64,000 bases of DNA, from NCBI GenBank assembly GCA_910589185.1, contig CAJUSU010000004.1, positions 24,085-88,084 of the forward strand, written 5' to 3'. Position numbers and translations under genes: made by a program. The notes under the pieces were generated by a model. The model was not told the DNA's origin. It ran no database searches and saw only the letters and a list, made by a program, of their open reading frames with translations. Shown here in pieces: positions 8,666 through 16,925 of the stretch. Numbering within the stretch: position 1 is the first letter of the stretch; every line of letters begins with the position of its first letter. The stretch comes from an uncultured Clostridia bacterium. Lineage in GTDB: Bacteria; Bacillota; Clostridia; TANB77; CAG-508.

Positions 8666-9331
8666 ATGAAGGCTGTAAGTGTTATCATACCAGCATATAA
8701 TGAAGAAAAAACAATAGGACAAGTAATTGATATTGTAAAACAAAGTAACATAGACTGTGAAATAATTGTTGTCAATAATTGTTGTACAGATAATACATCT
8801 AAAGTAGCTGCTGATAAGGGTGCTAAAGTAGTATATTGCAATCAAAAAGGAAAAGGATATGCAATGGAAGAAGGATTAAAGGCTGCTAACAATGAAATAG
8901 TAGTATTTCTAGATGCAGACATTACAGACTATAACAAAAACTTAATTCATTTATTAGTAGATCCGATTGTAGAAGATAATATAGATTTTGTGAAGTCTAC
9001 ATTTGAAAGAACAAAGGGAGGCTTAGTGACAGAAATTGCAACAAAGCCATTGTTGGAAATCTTATTCCCACAAATGTATCCATTTGCAGAACCACTTAGT
9101 GGAATGATTGCAAGTAAGAAGAGCATTCTAGAGAAATTAGAATTTGAAAAAGACTATGGTGTAGATATAGGAATTGTAATAGACATCATGAATTTAAAAT
9201 TAACAACAGCAGAAGTAAATATAGGCAAAATTGAAAATATGTCACATCTATTAAAGACAACAGAAAGCATGAAGAATATGTCTAAACAAATAATGAAAGC
9301 TATTTTAAAAAGAGCGAAATATGTAAAATAG
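8666..9331 (+). CDS. GT2/GT81-like glycosyltransferase, probable glucosyl-3-phosphoglycerate synthase
   Basis: A 221-aa GT-A glycosyltransferase with SVIIPAYNEEKTIG (residues 4-17), the donor-binding EIIVVNNCCTDNT (about 32-44) and the metal-binding LDADI (about 82). The second half has the pattern VTEIATKPLLEILFP (about 118-132), EPLSGMIASKK (about 140-150) and DYGVDIGIVID (about 161-171). This is how GpgS-type (GT81) enzymes end: RPLL-LLFPE, PLAGE and YGVEIGLLID. These enzymes transfer glucose from NDP-glucose to 3-phosphoglycerate, the first step to glucosylglycerate. It is shorter than mycobacterial GpgS. A generic GT2 remains possible. RBS AAGGAG, start ATG 8666. Confidence 0.65.
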   Translation: MKAVSVIIPAYNEEKTIGQVIDIVKQSNIDCEIIVVNNCCTDNTSKVAADKGAKVVYCNQKGKGYAMEEGLKAANNEIVVFLDADITDYNKNLIHLLVDPIVEDNIDFVKSTFERTKGGLVTEIATKPLLEILFPQMYPFAEPLSGMIASKKSILEKLEFEKDYGVDIGIVIDIMNLKLTTAEVNIGKIENMSHLLKTTESMKNMSKQIMKAILKRAKYVK

Positions 9332-9351
9332 TCCAAAAGGACTATTTTTTT
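9325..9351 (+). terminator. Intrinsic terminator after the GpgS-like gene
   Basis: AAAATAGTCC (9325-9334), loop AAAA, GGACTATTTT (9339-9348), running into a T-tract. The 5' arm begins inside the stop region of the gene. Confidence 0.85.
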
Positions 9352-9364
9352 AATGAAAATTTCG

Positions 9365-9393
9365 TTGACACTGTAAGCAGTTCACGTTATAAT
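9365..9393 (+). promoter_or_regulatory. Consensus SigA promoter for pth
   Basis: TTGACA (9365-9370), 17-bp spacer, TATAAT (9388-9393); both hexamers are perfect. Transcription should start about 12 bp before the pth ATG, giving a very short leader that just holds GAGGTAAGG. Confidence 0.85.
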
Positions 9394-9412
9394 ATAAACA
9401 GAGGTAAGGAAA

Positions 9413-9970
9413 ATGTACTTAATAGTAGGATTAGGAAACCCAGAGCCAGAATATAGTAGAACTAGACATAATATGGGATTTGATGTAATTAATGAAATAG
9501 CCAAAAGACAAGAAATAGAGCTATCTAGAACAAAATTCAATGGGATTTATGGGAGTGGTATCGTAGAAGAAGAAAAAGTGATTCTATTGAAACCACAAAC
9601 TTTTATGAATTTAAGTGGACAATGTATCAAAACATTTATGGACTTTTATAAAATTCCAATAGAGAATGTACTAGTCATTTATGATGATATGGATGTAGAG
9701 ATAGGCTCTATTAAATTACGTAAAAAAGGTGGACCAGGGACTCATAATGGAGCAAAGTCAGTAGTACATGAGTTAGTATCAGAGGACTTTCCAAGAATTC
9801 GAGTAGGAATTGGAAAGCCAGTAGATGAATATGATGCTATTGATTATGTGATAGGACAAGTAGAAGAAGAAACTTATGAAAAGTTAAAAGTAGGAATTGA
9901 TAAAGCAGCAGATGCAGTAGAAGAATTCCTAAAAAATGGAATAGATAATGCAATGAATAAGTTTAACTAA
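9413..9970 (+). CDS. pth: Peptidyl-tRNA hydrolase
   Basis: A 185-aa cytoplasmic esterase that releases peptides from prematurely dropped peptidyl-tRNA. Family signatures are GLGNPEPEYSRTRHNMGFDV (residues 5-24, catalytic His in RHN), KPQTFMNLSG (about 62-71), YDDMDVEIG (about 93-101), and GGPGTHNGAKSV (about 107-118). Length is normal. It probably forms a two-gene unit with the RNase G/E gene 12 bp downstream. Confidence 0.96.
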   Translation: MYLIVGLGNPEPEYSRTRHNMGFDVINEIAKRQEIELSRTKFNGIYGSGIVEEEKVILLKPQTFMNLSGQCIKTFMDFYKIPIENVLVIYDDMDVEIGSIKLRKKGGPGTHNGAKSVVHELVSEDFPRIRVGIGKPVDEYDAIDYVIGQVEEETYEKLKVGIDKAADAVEEFLKNGIDNAMNKFN

Positions 9971-9982
9971 GAAGGAGCAAAC

Positions 9983-11188
9983 ATGCAAGAAATCATCATA
10001 AATCAAGACAAAGAAAAGAATAAAATAGTAGCTTTAGTAGAAAATGGAAAATTGGTAGAAAAGTATGAAGAAAAAATAGGACAAGAGCGTTTAGAAGGTA
10101 ATATCTATTTAGGAAAAGTAGAGAATGTCCTTTTAGGTATGCAAGCAGCATTTGTAGATATTGGAACAGAAAAAAATACCTTTATTCATATTAAAGATGT
10201 TATTCCAAAGGCAAGCAATGAAACAGGCAACAAGAATGAAACATTAAGTAAGTATGATATCAAAAACTATATTCGCTCAAGCATGCCAATTTTAGTACAG
10301 GTAAAAAGAGATAGCACAAATAAAAAAGGAGCAAGAGTCTCTACTCATATTAGTTTACCAGGAAGATTTATTGTATTAATGCCTGAAACAGAATTTATTA
10401 CCATTTCTAAAAAGATAGAAAAAGAAGCAGAGAAGAAAAGACTTTTGGATATTGTAAAGAATAGTTTACCAAAAGGATATGGAGTAATTGTAAGAACTTC
10501 AGCACAAGGAAGGTCGAAAGAGTTAGTTGAACAAGATATTCAAAAAGTAATTCAGGAATATAAGAAAATTCAAAAGAGAGCTCAGGAATTAGAAAAGAAT
10601 GAAAAATTCGAACCAGCATTACTCTATCAAAATGATGGAATTGTTGGAAAAATTCTAACAGATTTAGTAGACCATGAATTAATAAGAATTGTGACTAATC
10701 AGGAAGGAATAGCAAAAGAAGTAGCACAATTTTTGAAAGATACAGGACTTCAAAGTAAGGTTAAATTAGAGTTGCAACAAAATGAAAATATCTTAAGTAT
10801 ATATGACATTGAAGAGCAGATAGAAAAGGCAAATAGCCGTAAAATCTGGTTAAAATGTGGAGGATTTATTACCATTGATAAGACAGAAGCATTAACAGCA
10901 ATTGACGTCAATTCAGGAAAATACATAGGCAATAAAGACTTAGAACAAACAGTATACACAGTCAATAAAGAAGCAAGCATAGAAATAGCAAAGCAATTAC
11001 GTCTGCGTGACATTGGAGGTATTGTTATTATTGACTATATCGATATGGAAAAACAAGAGACAAAGCAAAAAATTTTAGAAACTTTAGAAGAAGCATTAAA
11101 AAAAGACCGTTCAAAAACACAAATTATAGGTTTTACTCCTTTGGACTTACTAGAAATGACAAGAAAGCATATGTGTAGTAATGATTAG
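9983..11188 (+). CDS. rng: Ribonuclease G/E family endoribonuclease, short form
   Basis: A 401-aa single-strand-specific endoribonuclease for rRNA/mRNA processing. It has the N-terminal S1-like RNA-binding region (GNIYLGKVENVLLGMQAAFV, about residues 35-54, and FIHIKDV) and the RNase H-like catalytic part with TAIDVNSGKY (about 305-314) and IVIIDYIDM (about 348-356). These carry the two metal-binding Asp residues. The protein stops directly after LLEMTRKHMCSND, where most family members continue into a CPxC zinc-link motif and a further small domain. The stop lies inside the following hairpin. RBS AAGGAG, start ATG 9983. Confidence 0.88.
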   Translation: MQEIIINQDKEKNKIVALVENGKLVEKYEEKIGQERLEGNIYLGKVENVLLGMQAAFVDIGTEKNTFIHIKDVIPKASNETGNKNETLSKYDIKNYIRSSMPILVQVKRDSTNKKGARVSTHISLPGRFIVLMPETEFITISKKIEKEAEKKRLLDIVKNSLPKGYGVIVRTSAQGRSKELVEQDIQKVIQEYKKIQKRAQELEKNEKFEPALLYQNDGIVGKILTDLVDHELIRIVTNQEGIAKEVAQFLKDTGLQSKVKLELQQNENILSIYDIEEQIEKANSRKIWLKCGGFITIDKTEALTAIDVNSGKYIGNKDLEQTVYTVNKEASIEIAKQLRLRDIGGIVIIDYIDMEKQETKQKILETLEEALKKDRSKTQIIGFTPLDLLEMTRKHMCSND

Positions 11189-11207
11189 GGGACTTTTTAG
11201 TCCCCTA
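11186..11207. terminator. Hairpin between convergent rng and acyl-CoA synthetase genes
   Basis: TAGGGGACT (11186-11194) pairs with AGTCCCCTA (11199-11207) across a TTTT loop. It overlaps the stop codons of both convergent genes. U-tracts are weak, so it may act as a bidirectional transcript-end structure, not a textbook terminator. Confidence 0.6.
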
Positions 11208-12936
11208 GAATCCTTTTCAACTCCTCATGTCTTTTAATCTTTTGAGTAGTCGTCTTAATCAAAGGTTCCTCTGTCACAATAATCTCACGAATTGCCTTAT
11301 AAGCAGGCATAGAATGATTAATTTTTTCTTTTACATCTTTCCAAATAATATCTTTGTAATCTAACATACCAGGATATAACTCTTTTATTGTTTCAGGATT
11401 ATATACAATTTTACTACAAATCATTAAATCATTATCTTTAGCAGGTTTGCCATAAACAATACTTTCAGATACATAAGGTAGGCTATTAATCAAGATTTCT
11501 AATTCTTCTGGAAAAATATTCTTTCCATTTTTCAAAACAATGACATCTTTTTTTCTACCAGTAATAAAAAGAAAACCGTCTTTATCAAATCTACCTAAAT
11601 CACCAGTATAAAACCATCCGTCTTTTAATACCTCTTTAGTTGCCTCTTCATTATCAATATATCCTTTCATAACAGTAGGACCTTTTACCATGATTTCGCC
11701 AATTCCGTCTTGGTCGGGATGAGCAATTTGTACAGTAATACCCGGAAGAGGAAAACCTACACTGCCAGCACGTTTGAATTTATCGTTTTCACCTGCAACA
11801 ACAGGAGATGTTTCAGTCAAACCATAGCCTTGTAATAGATTAATACCTAAATCCACAAAGCCTTGTACAGTTTCTTTATTCATAGGAGCCCCACCTGCAA
11901 TTAAGGTATGAAGTTTGCCACCAAATTGATTCAAAATCTGTTTAAACACTTTACTTCTAATATCGATACCAAACTTTAATAAGAAATTGCAAACTTTTCT
12001 CATTATTTTCACTAACTTTGTTTTACCTTGCTCTGCTACTCCTTTTTCAATCTTTTTGTACATCACTTCAAGCATTAAGGGAACGCCTACAAATCCAGTA
12101 ATTTGGAATTCTATTAAGTTCTTTTGAACATATTTTAAACCATCACAAAAAGCAACTGTAATACCACATGAAGTACCATATAAAAAGGTGCAAGTAGACT
12201 CAAACGTGTGGTGCAAAGGTAAAAAAGAAAGAAAGACATCTTCTTTTCGAATATCCGTCATTTGTGATAAAGCATAAATATCACTACAAATATTAGCTTG
12301 AGATAAGCCTACACATTTTGAAATAGCAGTGGTTCCAGAAGTGAAAAGTAAAATAGAAGCTTTATCAGGATCTAAGCTAATATCTTCATAACACATATTT
12401 CCAGATAAATATAGCTTTCTTCCCTTTTCTACAAGAGAGGAATATGTGAAAAAGTGGTTAGAAGAAATATTGGTACTTGAGATATCATCCATGCAAATAT
12501 ATTGTGTTAAAGAAGAACTATTTTCAGCATTAATTTCTTCAAATATAGGAAGATATTTATGATCAAAAATAACAGCGTCTGCTTTACTTCTGATAATCAA
12601 ACTTTTAATCTCATTATTAGGCAAAGATTTATCTAAAGGAATAATCGTAATATTAGCTGTTGTAACAGCTAAATAGCTAACACACCATTCATAACGATTA
12701 GGAGCAATTAAAGCTACTTTCTTATTCTCTAGTTCCATGTCTAAAAGAGAGGTAGCTAAACTCTTGATATCTTGTACAAATTGACTATATAGAATAGAAA
12801 CATGCTCAGTAGCTTTTGGTTCTTTCTTATAAATAAAAGCAGGTTTACTGCTAAAGCGATTTTCATAGCGTGCTACTAATTCTCTAAAATCTCGTAATAT
12901 TTCTCCTTCGTATAGCTTATCTTTGTATTTGCTCAT
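11197..12936 (-). CDS. AMP-dependent synthetase, long-chain acyl-CoA synthetase-like
   Basis: A 579-aa adenylate-forming enzyme, probably fatty acid:CoA ligase. The P-loop-like A3 motif is LLFTSGTTAISK (about residues 191-202). The GYGLTETSP motif (A5) lies near 363, YTGDLGRFDKDGFLFITGRKKD (A7-A8) covers about 437-458, and the C-terminal Lys region is TTQKIKRHEE (about 563-572). Residue LIA at the junction follows the FadD layout. There is no transmembrane segment. The start is ATG at 12936 with AAGGAG on the minus strand. It is alone on this strand, convergent with pth-rng. The exact substrate is unknown. Confidence 0.87.
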   Translation of the reverse strand: MSKYKDKLYEGEILRDFRELVARYENRFSSKPAFIYKKEPKATEHVSILYSQFVQDIKSLATSLLDMELENKKVALIAPNRYEWCVSYLAVTTANITIIPLDKSLPNNEIKSLIIRSKADAVIFDHKYLPIFEEINAENSSSLTQYICMDDISSTNISSNHFFTYSSLVEKGRKLYLSGNMCYEDISLDPDKASILLFTSGTTAISKCVGLSQANICSDIYALSQMTDIRKEDVFLSFLPLHHTFESTCTFLYGTSCGITVAFCDGLKYVQKNLIEFQITGFVGVPLMLEVMYKKIEKGVAEQGKTKLVKIMRKVCNFLLKFGIDIRSKVFKQILNQFGGKLHTLIAGGAPMNKETVQGFVDLGINLLQGYGLTETSPVVAGENDKFKRAGSVGFPLPGITVQIAHPDQDGIGEIMVKGPTVMKGYIDNEEATKEVLKDGWFYTGDLGRFDKDGFLFITGRKKDVIVLKNGKNIFPEELEILINSLPYVSESIVYGKPAKDNDLMICSKIVYNPETIKELYPGMLDYKDIIWKDVKEKINHSMPAYKAIREIIVTEEPLIKTTTQKIKRHEELKRILGD

Positions 12937-13046
12937 TCCAAATCTCCTTTGCCATAATTTACTCTCTTATTGTATACCAAAAACTTCCAAATAGCAAGTA
13001 AAAATGGGCTTAGAATAAAATATGGGGAAAAACAGTATGACAAATA

Positions 13047-13076
13047 TTGACACATTTTAAAACGATATGTTATAAC
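13047..13076 (+). promoter_or_regulatory. SigA-type promoter for pilin-FGE gene
   Basis: TTGACA (13047-13052), 18-bp spacer, TATAAC (13071-13076) with extended TG (13068-13069). It leaves a leader of about 95 nt ending in AGGAGG (13164-13169) before ATG 13181. An intact promoter and RBS argue that the gene is expressed despite its frameshift. Confidence 0.65.
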
Positions 13077-13180
13077 TATAATACAAATAAAACGGTATCT
13101 ATAGTGTATGTAGAACAGGAGAAAGTGCATAAAAATAGTAGAAAATGGAAATACTAAAGAAAAAGGAGGAAATATATTAA

Positions 13181-14426
13181 ATGAAACAAAAAAATAAAAA
13201 ATACAACAGGTATAACTTTAGTAGCATTAGTAGTAACAATAGTAGTATTATTAATCTTAGCAGGAATCACTATCATGTATACCATGGGGGAAAATAGTAT
13301 ATTCAAAAAGGCACAAGAAGCTAAAGATAAGACAGATCAAGCGATAAAAAATGAACAAGAATACTTTAATAATTTAGATAATATGGTTAATCAATACATT
13401 GGTGGAAATAGCAGTGAAGGTTCAACAGAAACTAAAACAGAATATACAGACCGTAATGGAGATAAAGCGCCTATTCCTAGCGGGTTTTATGTAGTGGGAG
13501 ATAGTAAGATAAATCCAGAGGATAAAAATACAGTAAGAGATGGGCTTGTTATATCTGATGAGAAAGATGATGATTTAGATAATAGTAAACATGGAAATCA
13601 ATTTGTATGGATACCAGTAGAAGATTATAGCAAATTTCATTTGATTGAAGGATATTATAAAGGAAGTTTAGACACTAAACTAAGCGAAGATTCGAACCCA
13701 TCTCGAGAAGCAGGCGATACTGCGACAGCGGGGTCACCTGGAAAACCAAATAACTCTAATAGCGTAGCAGGAACTGCTGAAAGCATGGAGATGTATAAAA
13801 GTGTAAAAGAAAATGGAGGTTTCTACATTGCCCGTTTTGAAGCGGGTATAGCAGGGACTACAGTTTCTACAACTACTGAAGATATTAATAAACAAACGCA
13901 GGATGGAACGGTAAAGCCAGTAAGCAAAAAAGGAGTAGGAGTATGGAATTGGATACCTTGGGGAGGAACAACCGTAGTAGAAGCATCCGATAATTTAGTT
14001 GGAAATGATAAGGCTAATGGAGCTGTAAAAGTTGCTAGAAGTATGTATCCAACAAGTGATACACATCATAAAGTAACAAGTACACTATGTTATGGAGTAC
14101 AATGGGATGCAACATTAAATTTTATTGATTCTAAGTATATAGGTGGAACAGCAACAGGATATGTAAAAGATAGTACGGATAAAGGAAATTATGCAGGAAA
14201 TATAGCTACGACTGGAAGTAATACTGCATACCAGCAAAAACACATCTATGATATGGCAGGAAATGTTTATGAATGGACTATGGAGGCCTATAATACAGAT
14301 TACAGAGTAGTCCGTGGAGGCGATTACCATAACGATGGGAATTTTAATCCATCTTCTTACCGTTATAACTACAAGCCAGAGGGGACAAATACCTACTATG
14401 GGTTTCGAGTAGCATTATACTTGTAG
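13181..14426 (+). pseudogene. Prepilin-leader protein with C-terminal FGE/C-type-lectin-like domain, frameshifted in the leader
   Basis: From ATG 13181 (RBS AGGAGG) the reading frame starts MKQKNKK and ends at a stop at 13295. One base out of frame, from about 13202, the sequence encodes GITLVALVVTIVVLLILAG and then runs open to 14426. Removing one A from the A-runs at 13187-13201 joins the two into a prepilin signal plus membrane helix, as in the pilus-operon pilin at 37359. The mature part has a low-complexity spacer and a domain of the formylglycine-generating-enzyme/SUMF1 type: GGFYIARFEAG, the GNVYEWTMEAY motif, VVRGGDYH and a terminal YYGFRVALYL. Such domains have a C-type-lectin fold, and many are binding modules without enzyme activity. 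It is probably a surface or pilus-associated adhesin. The frameshift may be an assembly error, phase variation or real loss. The continuous downstream ORF with an ATG begins at 13275. Confidence 0.75.
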
Positions 14427-14461
14427 ATTATAAGATATATTTACGAAATTTACAAAAACTC

Positions 14462-14491
14462 TTGCATTTTAGCTACATTCTGTGATATAAT
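14462..14491 (+). promoter_or_regulatory. SigA-type promoter of rpsB-tsf
   Basis: TTGCAT (14462-14467), 18-bp spacer, TATAAT (14486-14491) with extended TG. The 15 bases from 14461, including the -35, are identical to those at the rpsF promoter (46155-46169). Confidence 0.8.
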
Positions 14492-14497
14492 AACACT

Positions 14498-14608
14498 CGT
14501 TGAAAAATACACACACATTGTGAGCCGAGGAAAAGTGCTTATCAAAAATAAGTTTTCTAAGGTGTTTGAGCAATCGTGGAGGAACAAACTAAAAGGAGGA
14601 AAAGAATT
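14498..14608 (+). promoter_or_regulatory. rpsB 5' leader with hairpin, possible autoregulatory element
   Basis: A leader of about 110 nt precedes rpsB. It contains a bulged hairpin around 14532-14561 (GAAAA/TTTTC outer and CTTAT/ATAAG inner pairs, CAAAA loop) and ends in AAAGGAGG. Ribosomal-protein leaders often bind the encoded protein, but I do not recognise a defined S2 leader family here. Confidence 0.3.
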
Positions 14609-15400
14609 ATGGCAGTAGTTGCAATGAAACAATTACTAGAAGCTGGTGTTCATTTTGGACATCAAACCAGAAGATGGGACCCTAAAATGGCTGAATATAT
14701 TTTCCAAGCCAGAAATGGTATCCACATTATCGACTTACAAAAGACATCTAAAAAATTAGACGAAGCATATGCTTTCTTAAAAGAACAAGCAGAAGCAGGA
14801 AAAACAGTTCTATTTGTAGGAACGAAAAAACAAGCACAAGATTGTATGAAAGAAGCTGCTGAAAAATGCGGTATGTACTATGTCAATCAAAGATGGCTAG
14901 GTGGTACATTAACAAACTTCGCAACAATTAGAAGAAGAATCGGAAGATTAATTGAACTTGAAACAATGCAAGAAGATGGTACTTTCGATGTATTACCTAA
15001 AAAAGAGGTTATTCTTTTAAAGAAAGAAATGGAAAAATTAGAGAAAAACCTTGGTGGAATTAAAGAAATGACTGAAATTCCAGGAGTTATGTTTATTGTA
15101 GATCCTAAAAAAGAAAGAATTGGAATCTTAGAAGCTAGAAAATTAGGAATTCCAGTGATTGGTTTAGTAGATACTAACTGTAATCCAGAAGATGTAGATT
15201 ATGCTATTCCAGGAAATGATGATGCTATTCGTGCAGTTAAGTTAATTGCAGATTGCATGGCAAATGCTGTTATCGAAGGAAGACAAGGTGAATCTATGGA
15301 AATGGTTGAAGAAGCTATGGAAAGTGAAGAAGTAGCAGAAGAACCAACAGATATGGAAGAAGTTGTAGCTGAAGAAGCTACACAAGAAACAGCTGAATAA
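14609..15400 (+). CDS. rpsB: 30S ribosomal protein S2
   Basis: A 263-aa S2 protein. The start is ATG 14609 behind AAAGGAGG; the open frame extends 11 codons further up but without an RBS. It begins [20 protein letters not shown] and contains [37 protein letters not shown] and [12 protein letters not shown], all S2 signatures. The tail after residue 225 is acidic and low-complexity, as often in Firmicutes. It is followed by tsf, the usual order. Confidence 0.97.
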   Translation: MAVVAMKQLLEAGVHFGHQTRRWDPKMAEYIFQARNGIHIIDLQKTSKKLDEAYAFLKEQAEAGKTVLFVGTKKQAQDCMKEAAEKCGMYYVNQRWLGGTLTNFATIRRRIGRLIELETMQEDGTFDVLPKKEVILLKKEMEKLEKNLGGIKEMTEIPGVMFIVDPKKERIGILEARKLGIPVIGLVDTNCNPEDVDYAIPGNDDAIRAVKLIADCMANAVIEGRQGESMEMVEEAMESEEVAEEPTDMEEVVAEEATQETAE

Positions 15401-15409
15401 TATAAATAC

Positions 15410-15460
15410 AAGGATGTGTCTTATCCTGATATACTAGGAGAAAAGGTACATCCTTTTTAT
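15410..15460 (+). promoter_or_regulatory. Stem-loop between rpsB and tsf
   Basis: AAGGATGT (15410-15417) pairs with ACATCCTT (15448-15455), followed by a short T-run. A second hairpin, GTTCTAG/CTAGAAC, lies at 15468-15488. The structures could attenuate tsf relative to rpsB; neither has a strong U-tract. Confidence 0.45.
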
Positions 15461-15516
15461 AAATTAGGTTCTAGCACTTTCCTAGAACTAAGAAAAAAAT
15501 AGAGGAGGATTAAAAA

Positions 15517-16398
15517 ATGATTACTGCTGAATTAGTAAAACAATTAAGAGAAAAAACAGGTGCAGGAATGATGGACTGCAAAAAAGTATTAACAGAAACT
15601 AACGGAGATGAAGAAAAAGCAATTGAACTTTTACGTGAAAGAGGAATTGCAAAAGCTGCTAAGAAATCAGACAGAATTGCAGCTGAAGGATTAGTTACAA
15701 CTTATGTAACTGCTGACCAAAAAGTAGGAGCAGTAGTAGAAGTAAATGCAGAAACAGACTTCGTTGCTAAAAACGAAGAATTTAGAAACTTTGTAGCAGA
15801 TATTGCAAAACAAGTTGCAGAAAAAAATCCAGCTACAGTAGAAGAATTATTAGCACAAACATCTATGGTTGAAACAGACAAGACTATTCAAGATGTATTA
15901 ACAAACAAAATTGCTACAATCGGTGAAAATATGTCAATTCGTAGATTTGAAAGATTTGAAAGCAATGGTTTAGTAGAAAGCTATATCCATGGAGATGGAA
16001 AAATTGGCGTTTTAGTAGAAATGGAAAACGGAAATACAGAGCTTGCAAAAGATGTTTGTATGCAAATTGCAGCAGCTAGACCTGAATACTTAGATAGAGA
16101 AGCTGTTCCAGCTGACAGAGTAGCACATGAAATGGAAATTTTAAAAGCACAAGCAGTAAATGAAGGAAAACCAGAAGCAGTTGCTGAAAAAATTGTACAA
16201 GGTAGAATTAATAAATTCTATGGTGAAATCTGCTTAGTAGAACAAGACTTCGTAAAAGATCCAGACCAAACAGTTGGAAAATTAGTAGAATCTAAAGGAG
16301 CAAAAATTGTTAGATTTGCAAGATTTGAAAAAGGTGAAGGATTACAAAAAAGAGAAGAAAACTTTGCTGAAGAAGTAGCAAAACAAATTAATGGATAA
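15517..16398 (+). CDS. tsf: Elongation factor Ts
   Basis: A 293-aa nucleotide-exchange factor for EF-Tu. The N-terminal UBA-like signature is VKQLREKTGAGMMDCKKVL (residues 6-24), followed by IELLRERGIAKAAKKSDR (about 37-54), the core VEVNAETDFVAKNEEF (about 74-89) and a complete C-terminal dimerisation region. Length is normal. RBS GAGGAGG. It is terminated by the hairpin at 16417. Confidence 0.97.
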   Translation: MITAELVKQLREKTGAGMMDCKKVLTETNGDEEKAIELLRERGIAKAAKKSDRIAAEGLVTTYVTADQKVGAVVEVNAETDFVAKNEEFRNFVADIAKQVAEKNPATVEELLAQTSMVETDKTIQDVLTNKIATIGENMSIRRFERFESNGLVESYIHGDGKIGVLVEMENGNTELAKDVCMQIAAARPEYLDREAVPADRVAHEMEILKAQAVNEGKPEAVAEKIVQGRINKFYGEICLVEQDFVKDPDQTVGKLVESKGAKIVRFARFEKGEGLQKREENFAEEVAKQING

Positions 16399-16416
16399 TA
16401 AAATAAACAAAGTTAG

Positions 16417-16449
16417 AAAAAATCTTTATCATTAGATAGAGATTTTTTC
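16417..16449 (+). terminator. Intrinsic terminator after tsf
   Basis: AAAATCT-type 5' arm (16417-16428) pairs with AGATTTTTT (16438-16449) in an A/T-rich stem with a T-tract. Confidence 0.75.
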
Positions 16450-16472
16450 TTTGCGAAAATTCCAAAAATCTA

Positions 16473-16501
16473 TTGACAAAAAACAAAAATAAGCATATCA
16501 T
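16473..16501 (+). promoter_or_regulatory. SigA promoter of the metal-resistance operon
   Basis: TTGACA (16473-16478), 17-bp spacer, TATCAT (16496-16501), immediately followed by an inverted repeat that would cover the start of transcription. Confidence 0.75.
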
Positions 16502-16504
16502 GAA

Positions 16505-16526
16505 TATATGAACAAGTAATCATATA
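16505..16526 (+). promoter_or_regulatory. Probable ArsR/CadC-type operator
   Basis: Inverted repeat TATATGA (16505-16511) - 8 nt - TCATATA (16520-16526). It resembles the ATATGAAC-like arms of ArsR/SmtB/CadC operators and sits just downstream of the -10, where repressor binding would block initiation. The encoded regulator is the likely ligand. Confidence 0.6.
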
Positions 16527-16549
16527 TAATATATAGAGGAGGAAGAACA

Positions 16550-16909
16550 ATGCAAGAAGAATTTGTATGTCAAGAAAATTGCCCACATCTAGCTAAAATT
16601 CATGAGGTAGAAGTGAATAAAATTCCAAGAGAAGAAATGCTAACTTTATCAGAAATGTTTAAATTATTTAGTGACGAAACAAGACTTAGAATTATTTGTA
16701 GCTTATTAAATACCGAACTTTGCGTATGTGATTTGTGCGAATTGTTAAATCTAAACCAATCAGCAGTATCACATCAATTACAACTATTAAGGGGAAGTAA
16801 GCTTGTAAAATATAGAAAAGAAGGAAAGCAAGTATTTTATAGCTTAGAAGATAATCATATAGAAAGCATTATTAAAATTGCAATTGCACATATGAGAGAA
16901 GAAAAATAG
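16550..16909 (+). CDS. ArsR/SmtB-family metal-responsive repressor, CadC-like
   Basis: A 119-aa winged-helix repressor. The metal box is ELCVCDLCELL (about residues 55-65), matching the CadC/ArsR ELCVCDL site for thiophilic metals. The helix-turn-helix is NLNQSAVSHQLQLLR (about 68-82). The N-terminal Cys (VCQENCPH, residues 5-12) could complete a CadC-type Cd/Pb/Zn site. It lies 16 bp upstream of a CadA-type ATPase, so release from the operator by metal would induce both. RBS GAGGAGG. Confidence 0.93.
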   Translation: MQEEFVCQENCPHLAKIHEVEVNKIPREEMLTLSEMFKLFSDETRLRIICSLLNTELCVCDLCELLNLNQSAVSHQLQLLRGSKLVKYRKEGKQVFYSLEDNHIESIIKIAIAHMREEK

Positions 16910-16925
16910 AAGGGAGGAAATAGGC

